Assembly (NCBI GenBank): GCA_018241365.1
Contig: JAFEDX010000196.1
Coordinates: forward strand, 1 to 64,000
Length of the DNA stretch: 64,000 nt
Direction of reading: 5' to 3'
Origin: Pseudomonadota bacterium
GTDB taxonomy: Bacteria; Pseudomonadota; Gammaproteobacteria; Xanthomonadales; Rhodanobacteraceae
The translations under genes and the position numbers were made by a program. The notes beneath the pieces were generated by a model. That model was not told the DNA's origin and made no database searches. It was given only the letters and a program-made list of their open reading frames with translations. Below are positions 27,246 to 37,083 of this stretch, piece by piece (position 1 is the first letter of the stretch; every line of letters begins with the position of its first letter).

Positions 27246-28506
27246 GCGTGGTCACCCTTTCCGGAACCGGCTTGGTCTTCTCCAACCCGAAGAACGTGTA
27301 AACCCACAGAAACACAAAGAACGCGAAGTACAGGACCACGAGGATCCGGCCAAACAGGTTCTCGATGGTGGTGATGTCGGCGTTGGGACCGAAGATGGAC
27401 ACGATCCAGCCCGGCGTCAGGTCGTCGCCGATCGCCGCCAGCAGCAGGAACACGATCGCGAAGATGGTCAACGCGATCTTGTAGGAGAGTCCACGGTAGC
27501 GGACCGACTTGACCTTGCCGCGGTCCAGCCACGGCACCAGGAACAGCACCACGATCGAGGCCAGCAGCGCAAGCACGCCGAAGCCCTTGTTCGGGATCAT
27601 GCGCAGGATCGCGTAGAACGGCGTGAAGTACCACACCGGTTTGATCGTGGCCGGCGTCACCAAGTCGTTGGCCGGAATCGAGTTGTCGTGCTCGATGAAG
27701 AAACCGCCTACGGTCGGCTCGAAAAAGATGATGATCGCGCAGATGATCAGGAACACGCCCACGCCGACCAGGTCTTTCACGGTGTAGTACGGGTGGAACG
27801 GAATGCCGTCCAGCGGATGGCCATCCGGTCCCTTGTGCTTCTTGATCTCGACGCCGTCGGGGTTGTTGGAACCCACTTCGTGCAGCGCACCGAGGTGCAG
27901 CACCACCAGCAGCAGCAACACCAGCGGCAGTGCCACCACGTGCAGCGCAAAGAAGCGGTTGAGGGTCGGATCGGACGGAACGAAACTGCCCATGATCCAG
28001 GTGACCAGCTGCTCGCCGATCACCGGCACCGCGCTGAACAGGGTGATGATCACCTTCGCGCCCCAGAACGACATGTTGCCCCACGGCAGCACGTAGCCCA
28101 TGAAGGCTTCGGCCATCAGCGCGAGGAAAATCAGCATGCCGAGCAGCCACACCAGTTCGCGCGGCTTCTTGTACGAGCCGTACATCAGCCCGCGGAACAT
28201 GTGCAGGTAGACCACGATGAAGAACATCGAGGCGCCGGTGACGTGCATGTAGCGCACCAGCCAGCCCCAGTGCACGTCGCGCATGATGTACTGCACGGAG
28301 TCGAACGCGCCGGCCGCGGTCGGGTTGTAGAACATCGTCAGGAAGATGCCGGTGACGATCTGGTTCACCAGCACCAGCAGCGCCAGCGAGCCGAAGTAGT
28401 ACATGACGTTGAAGTTCTTCGGCGCGTAGTACTCCGTCATGTGCTTCTTGTACGCGGCATCCAGGCCGGGCGCGCGCTCATTGAACCACTGCGTGAACGC
28501 ATTCAT
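27238..28506 (-). CDS. petB: Ubiquinol-cytochrome c reductase, cytochrome b
   Basis: 422-residue full-length cytochrome b with about eight transmembrane helices, carrying haems bL and bH and both quinone sites. Haem ligands are His88/His102 and His189/His204; the second pair is separated by 14 residues rather than the 13 of Rhodobacter or mitochondrial cytochrome b. The Qo motif at residues 290-293 reads PVWY instead of PEWY, a variant known from some proteobacteria. The stop and start overlap petC and petA, so petA-petB-petC is a tight operon. Confidence 0.96.
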   Translation of the reverse strand: MNAFTQWFNERAPGLDAAYKKHMTEYYAPKNFNVMYYFGSLALLVLVNQIVTGIFLTMFYNPTAAGAFDSVQYIMRDVHWGWLVRYMHVTGASMFFIVVYLHMFRGLMYGSYKKPRELVWLLGMLIFLALMAEAFMGYVLPWGNMSFWGAKVIITLFSAVPVIGEQLVTWIMGSFVPSDPTLNRFFALHVVALPLVLLLLVVLHLGALHEVGSNNPDGVEIKKHKGPDGHPLDGIPFHPYYTVKDLVGVGVFLIICAIIIFFEPTVGGFFIEHDNSIPANDLVTPATIKPVWYFTPFYAILRMIPNKGFGVLALLASIVVLFLVPWLDRGKVKSVRYRGLSYKIALTIFAIVFLLLAAIGDDLTPGWIVSIFGPNADITTIENLFGRILVVLYFAFFVFLWVYTFFGLEKTKPVPERVTTHA

Positions 28507-29102
28507 GCCGCGGCTCCTTTCGGATCGACGCCGATCTGGATATGGGTGTCATCGACGAAGTGGTAGGGCGGCACCACCATGTTCAGCGGTGCCGGCACGC
28601 CCTGGTAGACGCGGGCGGCAACGTCGTAGCGCGAGTGGTGGCAGGGGCAGTAGAAACCGCCCTTCCAGTTCGGGTCGAACGGCATCGGCTTGACCTCGCC
28701 GTCATAGTCAGGCACACAGCCCAGGTGGGTGCAGATGCCGATCAACACCATCCACTCCGGTTTGATTGAACGGGTGGCGTTCTGACAGTACTTGGGCTGC
28801 TGCGGCTCCTTGGAATCGGGGTCGCGCAGGCGCGGATCCTGCTTGGGCAGCCACTCCAGCTGCTCCGGGGTGCGGTTGACCACGAAGATCGGCTGGCTTT
28901 GCCAGGCGACCCGTATCATCTGGCCGGGTTCGATCTTGCCGATCGGAATGGTCACCGGCGCGCCCGCCGCTTCAGCGCGCGCGCTGGGCAACCAGGTTTC
29001 GACAAACGGAATCGCCGTGATGACGAGGCCCGCGCCTCCGACCACCGCGGTGGACGCGGTCAGGAACCTGCGTCGCCCCTTGTTGATGCTTTCGTCCGCC
29101 AT
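28503..29102 (-). CDS. petA: Ubiquinol-cytochrome c reductase, Rieske iron-sulfur subunit
   Basis: 199-residue Rieske protein. A twin-arginine-type N-terminus (GRRRFLTAS) precedes one uncleaved transmembrane helix. The [2Fe-2S] cluster ligands are in CTHLGC and CPCHHS, two Cys and two His, in the C-terminal domain. ATG 29100-29102 (MADESIN) was chosen because the upstream extension is not Rieske-like. First gene of the bc1 operon. Confidence 0.96.
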   Translation of the reverse strand: MADESINKGRRRFLTASTAVVGGAGLVITAIPFVETWLPSARAEAAGAPVTIPIGKIEPGQMIRVAWQSQPIFVVNRTPEQLEWLPKQDPRLRDPDSKEPQQPKYCQNATRSIKPEWMVLIGICTHLGCVPDYDGEVKPMPFDPNWKGGFYCPCHHSRYDVAARVYQGVPAPLNMVVPPYHFVDDTHIQIGVDPKGAAA

Positions 29103-29447
29103 CAGCTTCTCCGCGCTCAGTGTCCACGGCCGGGAAGCCGCGCCGTGGTGGTCCGGGCCCGCCCTCACGCTCCCGGCCAACGGCCGATCCGGCCGCACCC
29201 GCTGCGTTCATCGGGCCCCAAAATCGTGTTAGTTTAGCGTTCGCCTCGTAAGCGCACAATCCGATGGCATCCCACGAGGCTGCAGTGTGCCGTCCTGCGG
29301 GCAATCCTGCGAACTTGCCGGGTCTTTTTGCGTCTTACGGTGTTGCGGCTCCTGGCCATGGACGCCACCATGCCTCGCTGCCGCGCCGGCCGCAGGAATC
29401 CGCGGGCAATTCCAACCAGCTACCCACAAGACGGCCCCTTGACCCGC
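29103..29447. other. 345-bp divergent region between petA and the DegS-like gene
   Basis: No gene supported. It should carry the promoters of both divergent genes. A candidate petA promoter on the minus strand is TTGTGC (29259-29254), a 17-bp spacer and TAAACT (29236-29231), giving a leader of about 120 nt. Nothing clear was found for the plus-strand gene. Confidence 0.4.
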
Positions 29448-30623
29448 ATGCTTCACAAGCTCCGCCCGCTGCTGTTCGTCCTGCAATTCGTGATCGCTGG
29501 CCTTGCCGCCGCGTTCCTGATCAGCCTGGCTTGGCCCGGCGCCGGCAGCCGCCTGCGCGGCGGCTTGCATGACAAGACCCCCGCGACATCTGCTCCCGCG
29601 GCCAAGGCCTTCCCCGCCGCCGGGCCGGTATCCTACGCCGACGCCGTCGCCCGGGCGGCCCCGGCGGTGGTCAACATCTACGCCGACAAGACCGTCACCG
29701 AACGCGCCGTGCGCATTTTCACCGACCCGCTGATGCAGCGGATGCTGGGCGGCATCGCCGGGCCGGCCTTGAAACGCCGCGAGCAAAGCCTCGGTTCCGG
29801 CGTGATCTTCACGGCCGATGGCTACATCCTCACCAACAACCACGTGATCACCGGCGCCGACGACATCCAGGTGATGCTGCACGACGGCCGGGTCGCGCAC
29901 GCGCGCCTGATCGGCACCGACCCCGACACCGACCTCGCGGTGTTGAAGATCGACGCCGGCACCCTGTCCACGATCCGGATCGATCCCGAGCCGCCACGGG
30001 TCGGCGACGTGGTGCTGGCGATCGGCAATCCGTTCGGCATCGGCCAGACGGTGACCATGGGTATCGTCAGCGCGCTGCAGCGCCAGTTGAGCCTGTCGCC
30101 CTATGAGGATTTCATCCAGACCGACGCAGCGATCAACTCCGGCAACTCCGGCGGCGCGCTGGTGAACGCCGAAGGCGAGCTGGTCGGCATCAACACCGCC
30201 ATGCTCGAACACGATACCGGCGCCCAGGGCATCGGCTTTGCGATCCCGGTGAGCACCGCCAAGCGGGTGCTGGAACAGATCGTCGAACACGGCCACGTGG
30301 CGCGCGGCTGGCTGGGTGTAGAGGTCGGCAACGTGGTGGTATCCGCGGATTCCGGGCTGCCCGCCGCGGCCCGCGGCGCGACCGTAATCGACGTCTATCC
30401 TGGCGGCCCGGCGGCGCGCGCGGGCCTGCAAACCGGCGACATCCTGTTGAAAATGGGCACGCAACCCATCATCGATCCCGCCGACCTGCGCACCCGCGAA
30501 GCCGAGATGACTCCGGGCAGCCGCGTCGAGGTTTCCGGATTGCGCGCGGGTGAACCCTTCCAGGCCACGGTGACGCTGGCGCAGCGGCCTAGCCTGCGGC
30601 AACCATCCGGCAGCCAAGGGTGA
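29448..30623 (+). CDS. DegS-like periplasmic serine protease (trypsin + one PDZ)
   Basis: 391-residue HtrA-family protease. An N-terminal membrane anchor (about 10-30, LLFVLQFVIAGLAAAFLISLAW) is followed by a chymotrypsin-like domain with triad residues in TNNHVITGA (His), DPDTDLAVLKID (Asp) and the NSGNSGGALVN serine loop. A single C-terminal PDZ domain has GWLGVEVG as its first strand. One PDZ plus an uncleaved anchor is the DegS/AlgW design, which senses outer-membrane stress and cuts the anti-sigma factor RseA, so that role is likely but unproven. ATG 29448 was chosen; TTG three codons earlier is possible. Confidence 0.87.
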   Translation: MLHKLRPLLFVLQFVIAGLAAAFLISLAWPGAGSRLRGGLHDKTPATSAPAAKAFPAAGPVSYADAVARAAPAVVNIYADKTVTERAVRIFTDPLMQRMLGGIAGPALKRREQSLGSGVIFTADGYILTNNHVITGADDIQVMLHDGRVAHARLIGTDPDTDLAVLKIDAGTLSTIRIDPEPPRVGDVVLAIGNPFGIGQTVTMGIVSALQRQLSLSPYEDFIQTDAAINSGNSGGALVNAEGELVGINTAMLEHDTGAQGIGFAIPVSTAKRVLEQIVEHGHVARGWLGVEVGNVVVSADSGLPAAARGATVIDVYPGGPAARAGLQTGDILLKMGTQPIIDPADLRTREAEMTPGSRVEVSGLRAGEPFQATVTLAQRPSLRQPSGSQG

Positions 30624-30771
30624 TTCGGTTGCGCACGATCCTGTTTTGACGCGGACGAATGCGGTCAAGATCCGGTTGACATGGACAAAGCGGATGACCG
30701 TGGCAGGGCAGTCAGAGCCGCTGTCCGCCTGTATCCGCCCGCTTCTCGTCCATTGCTTTTCACGCCGAATC

Positions 30772-31332
30772 TCAGCAATGCAGCAGCGCCAGCAGCGGAA
30801 CGTCCACGGGCCAGCGTGCCCGCCCATGCAGGAAACCCAGTTCCACCACCACCGCAGCGCCAGCCACGTCGGCCCCGACCTCGCGCAGGAGTTCCAGTGC
30901 CGCCGCGAGCGTGCCGCCCGTCGCCAGGACATCATCGACCAGCACCACGCGCGTGCCTCGCGCCAGCGCATCCACATGGATTTCCAGGCGTGCGTCGCCG
31001 TATTCGAGCTTGAATCCGATGCCACGCGTCGCGGCCGGCAGCTTGCCGGCCTTGCGCAACGGCACGAATCCGACGCCCAGTGTCCGCGCAACAGCGGCGC
31101 CGAAGATGAATCCGCGTGCTTCGATACCGCATACCGCTTCGATGCGCATGCCACGCCACGGTGCAGCCAGCGCATCCACGCACTCGGCGAACGCTTGCGA
31201 GTCCGCCAGCATTGGTGTGATGTCCTTGAACAACACACCGGGCCGCGGAAAATCCGGCACGTCGCGGATGCGAGCCGTCAGGCGGGCCTGCACGTCCGGG
31301 GGCAATGCCGCCGCGGGTGCAGGCGCAGTCAA
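30772..31332 (-). CDS. apt: Adenine phosphoribosyltransferase
   Basis: Salvages adenine to AMP using PRPP. The 186-residue product has the DVPDFPRPGVLFKDITPML N-terminal block near residue 27, GIEARGFIFGAAVA near 70 and the PRPP-binding VVLVDDVLATGGT loop near 138. Length is normal if translation starts at TTG 31332-31330, which overlaps the stop of the upstream DUF2007 gene as TTGA; no ATG is available. TTG 31305 or GTG 31293 are alternatives that still keep the catalytic domain. Coupled translation would explain the weak start. Confidence 0.9.
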   Translation of the reverse strand: MTAPAPAAALPPDVQARLTARIRDVPDFPRPGVLFKDITPMLADSQAFAECVDALAAPWRGMRIEAVCGIEARGFIFGAAVARTLGVGFVPLRKAGKLPAATRGIGFKLEYGDARLEIHVDALARGTRVVLVDDVLATGGTLAAALELLREVGADVAGAAVVVELGFLHGRARWPVDVPLLALLHC

Positions 31333-31631
31333 ATCGGCGAAGGCCGCAAGCGCAGCGGAGGCGTGGCACCTGTGTCGGATCCCGGCACAGGCTCGGCGAC
31401 ATCCGCCTGCAGCGGCGCCTGCAACATCTCGCTGATCTCGCGCACCACCGGACCGGCGGCGTCCACGCACACGTCGGGTACGCTGACCGTCAGGTAATCG
31501 CGCGCCGGCAACTGGCCGACGCCGCCGGTCAGGTACTCGCCGTTGATGAAGCACGGGATGCCAGCGTGGTCCAGCGCATCCTTGACCAGGTGTGCATCGA
31601 CGATGCTCTCGGCGTGGTAGACGATTCGCAT
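31329..31631 (-). CDS. DUF2007 family small protein
   Basis: 100 residues. The first 65 (MRIVYHAESIVDAHLVKDAL, then GIPCFINGEYLTGGVGQLP) match DUF2007, a ferredoxin-like fold related to PII-type signalling proteins. The tail is proline- and alanine-rich. Function unknown. Its stop overlaps the proposed apt start codon, and it is divergent from glnS with 90 bp between. Confidence 0.82.
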   Translation of the reverse strand: MRIVYHAESIVDAHLVKDALDHAGIPCFINGEYLTGGVGQLPARDYLTVSVPDVCVDAAGPVVREISEMLQAPLQADVAEPVPGSDTGATPPLRLRPSPI

Positions 31632-31721
31632 GACTCCACGCTATTCCCAACGCCAGTTGCTTGCAAGCGTGCCAGCGCCGGCATCGGTAAACTTGCCGCT
31701 TTGCAAGGCAGGAATCGCCGC

Positions 31722-33464
<1,743 letters not shown>

Positions 33465-33524
33465 CGCGCGGCCGCGGCACCATCGTGTCCCGATGCCGAA
33501 GCACTGCGCGAGCCGCGTGAACCG

Positions 33525-33941
33525 TTACGATGCGAGTTGGTACTCGAACTCGTAGGCGTGCTTGCCTTCCGTGATGACGATGGCCATCGTGCCGGTGAGC
33601 CCGGCGAGTTCATCGGTGCCGGAGTCCGGCACCACGCGAATGTGCAATTCCGCCCTGCCGCCATCCATGATCGCGTGATGTTGCAGTACGAAGCTGCCGC
33701 GTTTGCCTTGCAGGGCACCCGTGACCCGCTCGATCGCGACGTAACCCGCCGATCCGGACTGCGGCGTTCCCGCGCTCAACATCTCGCCCTTGCTGACCGC
33801 TTCCAGTCCACCGTGAAAGGTCTTGTCGATCGACATGCGCGCCAACACCGCGCCGGCATCCTGGTTGTAAACGGGCAGTGGCGCCAGTTTCACCTCGAAT
33901 CCACCCTTGGCATGCACGGGCTTCTCCTGACTTTCGGCCAT
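33525..33941 (-). CDS. DUF3224 family protein
   Basis: 138-residue soluble protein with a predicted single beta-barrel fold. The FEVKLAPLPVYNQDAG start, the SIDKTFHGGLEAVSKGEML segment and the YVAIERVTGALQGKRGSFVLQHHA block are typical of DUF3224, related to allene-oxide-cyclase-like barrels. Function unknown. It is divergent from the deaminase gene (72-bp gap) and converges with glnS. Confidence 0.85.
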   Translation of the reverse strand: MAESQEKPVHAKGGFEVKLAPLPVYNQDAGAVLARMSIDKTFHGGLEAVSKGEMLSAGTPQSGSAGYVAIERVTGALQGKRGSFVLQHHAIMDGGRAELHIRVVPDSGTDELAGLTGTMAIVITEGKHAYEFEYQLAS

Positions 33942-34013
33942 TCATCCGGGACGAGGGTACAGCACGCAAGACCTTGATGTAATGGCGATGCATTGGCGTG
34001 CTACCGTGAGTCC

Positions 34014-34586
34014 ATGCACAGGCACGACCAGCCCACGGTCGCCACCGCGATCCTTCCCGAATGGATCGAGAGTACGGTGGATTTCGATCGCGTCTACACC
34101 GACGACGATGCACGCATCGCTCTCGCCATCGAGCTGGCGAAATGCAACATCGAACACGCCAGCGGCGGGCCATTCGGTGCCGCAGTGTTCGACGATGCCG
34201 GAAGCCTGATCGCCCTTGGCGTCAATCGCGTCGAGCCGCTGCAGTCATCGCTGGCGCATGCGGAAATCGTCGCGCTGGTGGCGGCGCAACGGAAACTCGG
34301 GCGTGCACGCCTGAACGCGGATGGCCGCCGTTACATGCTCGCAGCCAGCGCACAACCATGCTGCCAGTGTTACGGCGCAGTCGTATGGGCCGGCATCGAT
34401 GCTCTTCTGATCGGCGCACGCGCAGAGGACACGGAAACCCTGGCAGGCTTCGACGAGGGCCCGTTGCCATCCGATTGGTGCGGCGAATTGCAGCGGCGTG
34501 GCATCCGGGTGAGCCGCGACCTGCGACGCGAGGCCGCGTGCGCGGTGCTTGCAAGCTACGCTGCGCGTGGCGGAACGCTTTATTGA
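34014..34586 (+). CDS. Nucleoside/guanine deaminase-family protein
   Basis: 190-residue zinc-dependent cytidine/deoxycytidylate-deaminase-fold protein. Zinc and catalytic residues are visible as HAE (in LAHAEIVAL, near residue 83) and PCCQC (near 116), the H-A-E / P-C-x-x-C signature. The N-terminal region (ELAKCNIEHASGGPFGAAVFDDAG) resembles guanine deaminase GuaD and tRNA-adenosine deaminase relatives. The substrate cannot be assigned. ATG 34014 was chosen over an upstream start that adds seven poorly conserved residues. Confidence 0.82.
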   Translation: MHRHDQPTVATAILPEWIESTVDFDRVYTDDDARIALAIELAKCNIEHASGGPFGAAVFDDAGSLIALGVNRVEPLQSSLAHAEIVALVAAQRKLGRARLNADGRRYMLAASAQPCCQCYGAVVWAGIDALLIGARAEDTETLAGFDEGPLPSDWCGELQRRGIRVSRDLRREAACAVLASYAARGGTLY

Positions 34587-34674
34587 TGCGCGAATAGTGA
34601 ACCCCGGCGTTTCGCGTCGGTGCGCACGACGGGCTATGCTGCGCGCACCCGTTCCAACTTCTCCACGTTGTGTC

Positions 34675-35376
34675 ATGAGCCGATTGCGTGCCTTCGTGCC
34701 ATTGCTGATCCTGATCGCGATCGGCGTGGCGGTGGGCGCAAGCGGCATGCTGCAGAACCTTTCGCCCAGCCACATCATGGCCGAGCAAGCCAACTGGGCG
34801 CGCGGGATCAGCGAACATCCATTCCTTGCCTACTCCATTTTCGTTCTGGTGCTGACACTGTCGGTCGCCACCGCCATGCCGGGACCGCTGTTCATCATCA
34901 TCGCGGGCGGCATGCTGTTCGGCATGGGCAAGGCCATCGGCCTGTCGCTGGCGGGCGAAGTGCTGGGCTCGCTGATCCTGTTCTACGCCGCGCGCCACGC
35001 CTTCGGCGCGGGCAAACGGCCACCGCCCAAATTCGTCGAACGTGTCCGCCAGGGTTACCAGGCCAACCCGGTTTCCTACACGCTGTTCCTGCGCTTCGTG
35101 CCGCTGTTTCCGTTCGGCGGAGTCACCGTCGCGTTGGCGTGGCTGCGTTGCCCGGCATGGCTGTTCACCCTTGCCACTGCGCTGGGCGGGTTGATCATGC
35201 TGGTGTTCGAAACCGCGATCGGCGCCGGCGTCGGCCAATCGATCGCGGAAGGCAAGGAACTCGCGCCCGATCTCATTTTGCAGCCGCACATCTGGTTGCC
35301 ACTGGTGGGGCTCGGGCTGCTGGCACTGATTCCGGTGCTGATCCAGAAGCTGCGTTCGAACACATCCGCCGAATAA
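34675..35376 (+). CDS. TVP38/TMEM64 family (DedA-like) inner-membrane protein
   Basis: 233 residues with about five or six hydrophobic segments. The central core has the re-entrant-loop signature of the SNARE-associated (VTT) domain: MPGPLFIIIAGGMLFG near residue 75, then FLRFVPLFPFGGVTVALA near 140. Members are implicated in lipid scrambling or undecaprenyl-phosphate recycling, but this subfamily is not characterised. ATG 34675 opens the first hydrophobic helix. Monocistronic or followed by the peptide transporter 72 bp later. Confidence 0.85.
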   Translation: MSRLRAFVPLLILIAIGVAVGASGMLQNLSPSHIMAEQANWARGISEHPFLAYSIFVLVLTLSVATAMPGPLFIIIAGGMLFGMGKAIGLSLAGEVLGSLILFYAARHAFGAGKRPPPKFVERVRQGYQANPVSYTLFLRFVPLFPFGGVTVALAWLRCPAWLFTLATALGGLIMLVFETAIGAGVGQSIAEGKELAPDLILQPHIWLPLVGLGLLALIPVLIQKLRSNTSAE

Positions 35377-35448
35377 GCGCGCCGTGCGAGTGCGTGCTGC
35401 GGCCTGAAGCACTACCCTTGGCAATATCTCCAGCTTGTCAGTACGACG

Positions 35449-37011
35449 ATGACGACGACCGCCGCCACCGCCCATGACACACCTGCCGCGCCGCTGCCCC
35501 GGCAGATCCCGTACATCATCGCCACCGAGGGCTGCGAGCGCTTCAGCTTCTACGGCATGCGCAACATACTGACGCCGTTCCTGGCGTCGACGTTGCTGCT
35601 GTACCTGCCGCTGGGCGAACGCGCGCTGGCGGCCAAGGACGTCTTCCACACCTTCGTGATCGGCGTGTATTTCTTCCCGCTGCTGGGCGGCTGGATCGCC
35701 GACCGGCTGTGGGGCAAGTACCGGACGATATTGTGGCTGTCGCTGGTGTACGTGGCCGGCCACGCCTGCCTCGCCCTGTTCGACAACCACCGCACCGGGT
35801 TCTACACGGGCCTGTTCCTGATCGCGCTGGGCTCGGGCGGCATCAAGCCGCTGGTCTCGGCGTTCGTCGGCGACCAGTTCGATTCCAGCAACAAGCACCG
35901 CGCCAAACTGGTGTACGACGGCTTCTACTGGATCATCAACTTCGGATCGTTCTTCGCGTCGCTGCTGATGCCGATCTTCCTGCGCGACCTCGGACCCGCG
36001 ATTGCCTTCGGGATTCCGGGCGCGTTGATGGCGATCGCGTTGCTGGTGTTCTGGCTGGGCCGCAATCGCTACGTGCGCGTGCCGCCCACGCCGCCGAATC
36101 CGCATTCGCTGCTGCGCGTCGCCCGCAGCGCGTTGCTGGCACGCGCGCCCGGGCAGGCGCGGCCGGGGCTGTGGATCGCCATCCTCGGCATCGTCGCCGC
36201 GCTGTTCGCGCTGGCCGTGATTCCGCAGCTCGGCTTCGTGATCAGCGCCTGCCTCGCGCTCGGCGCACTGCTGGTGTTCGGCGGCATCGGCACCGCGCTG
36301 CAACTGGAGCGCGCGCGCGGCATCCACCCCGACGAAGCGGTCGATGGGGTGCGCGGCGTGCTGCGGGTGCTGGTGGTGTTCGCGTTGACCACGCCGTTCT
36401 GGTCGCTGTTCGACCAGAAAGCCTCGACCTGGGTGCTGCAGGGCGCCGAGATGACCAGGCCCGCCTGGTTCCACGAGGCGCAGATGCAGGCGCTGAATCC
36501 GCTGCTGGTGCTGATCCTGATCCCGCTCAACAACACGCTGTTGTTCCCGCTGCTGCGCCGCTTCGGGATCGAGCCCACCGCGCTGCGCCGCATGGGCGCC
36601 GGCATCGCGCTGGCGGCGCTGGCATGGGTGGCCGCGGGGATGCTGCAGCTTGTGCTGGACGGCGGCGATGCCGTGTCGATCGCGTGGCAGGTATTGCCGT
36701 ACGCGCTGCTGACGCTGGGCGAAGTGCTGGTGTCCGCGACCGGGCTCGAATTCGCCTACAGCCAGGCGCCGCCCTCGATGAAGGGCTCGATCATGAGCTT
36801 CTGGATGCTCGCGGTGACCTTCGGCAACCTGTGGGTGCTGCTGGCCGACGCCGGCGTGCGCAACAACGTCGTCACCGGCTGGATCGCCGCGACCGGCTTC
36901 GGCGAGACGGCGTTCCTGATGTTCTTCTTCGCAGCCTTCGCCGCGCTCGCGGCTCTGGTGTTCGCGTTGTACGCGCGCCGCTACCCGATGCAGGACTTCT
37001 ACCGTGCCTGA
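35449..37011 (+). CDS. POT-family proton-coupled oligopeptide transporter
   Basis: 520-residue major-facilitator protein of the POT/PTR2 family, importing di- and tripeptides with protons. The hallmark ExxERF motif is EGCERFSFYG at about residues 27-36. GGWIADRLWGKYRT (loop 2-3) and FYWIINFGSFFASLL follow, and a second-half EVLVSATGLEFAYSQAP region corresponds to the PTR2 signature. About 12-14 helices are predicted. A second POT-family gene lies at 47327. Confidence 0.92.
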   Translation: MTTTAATAHDTPAAPLPRQIPYIIATEGCERFSFYGMRNILTPFLASTLLLYLPLGERALAAKDVFHTFVIGVYFFPLLGGWIADRLWGKYRTILWLSLVYVAGHACLALFDNHRTGFYTGLFLIALGSGGIKPLVSAFVGDQFDSSNKHRAKLVYDGFYWIINFGSFFASLLMPIFLRDLGPAIAFGIPGALMAIALLVFWLGRNRYVRVPPTPPNPHSLLRVARSALLARAPGQARPGLWIAILGIVAALFALAVIPQLGFVISACLALGALLVFGGIGTALQLERARGIHPDEAVDGVRGVLRVLVVFALTTPFWSLFDQKASTWVLQGAEMTRPAWFHEAQMQALNPLLVLILIPLNNTLLFPLLRRFGIEPTALRRMGAGIALAALAWVAAGMLQLVLDGGDAVSIAWQVLPYALLTLGEVLVSATGLEFAYSQAPPSMKGSIMSFWMLAVTFGNLWVLLADAGVRNNVVTGWIAATGFGETAFLMFFFAAFAALAALVFALYARRYPMQDFYRA

Positions 37012-37083
37012 GACAAGGCCTCGCGTGCCACGACCCGGAATCTGCGCTAGCGTATGGCCGGGCAAGGTGGTGGTCGGGCACGC

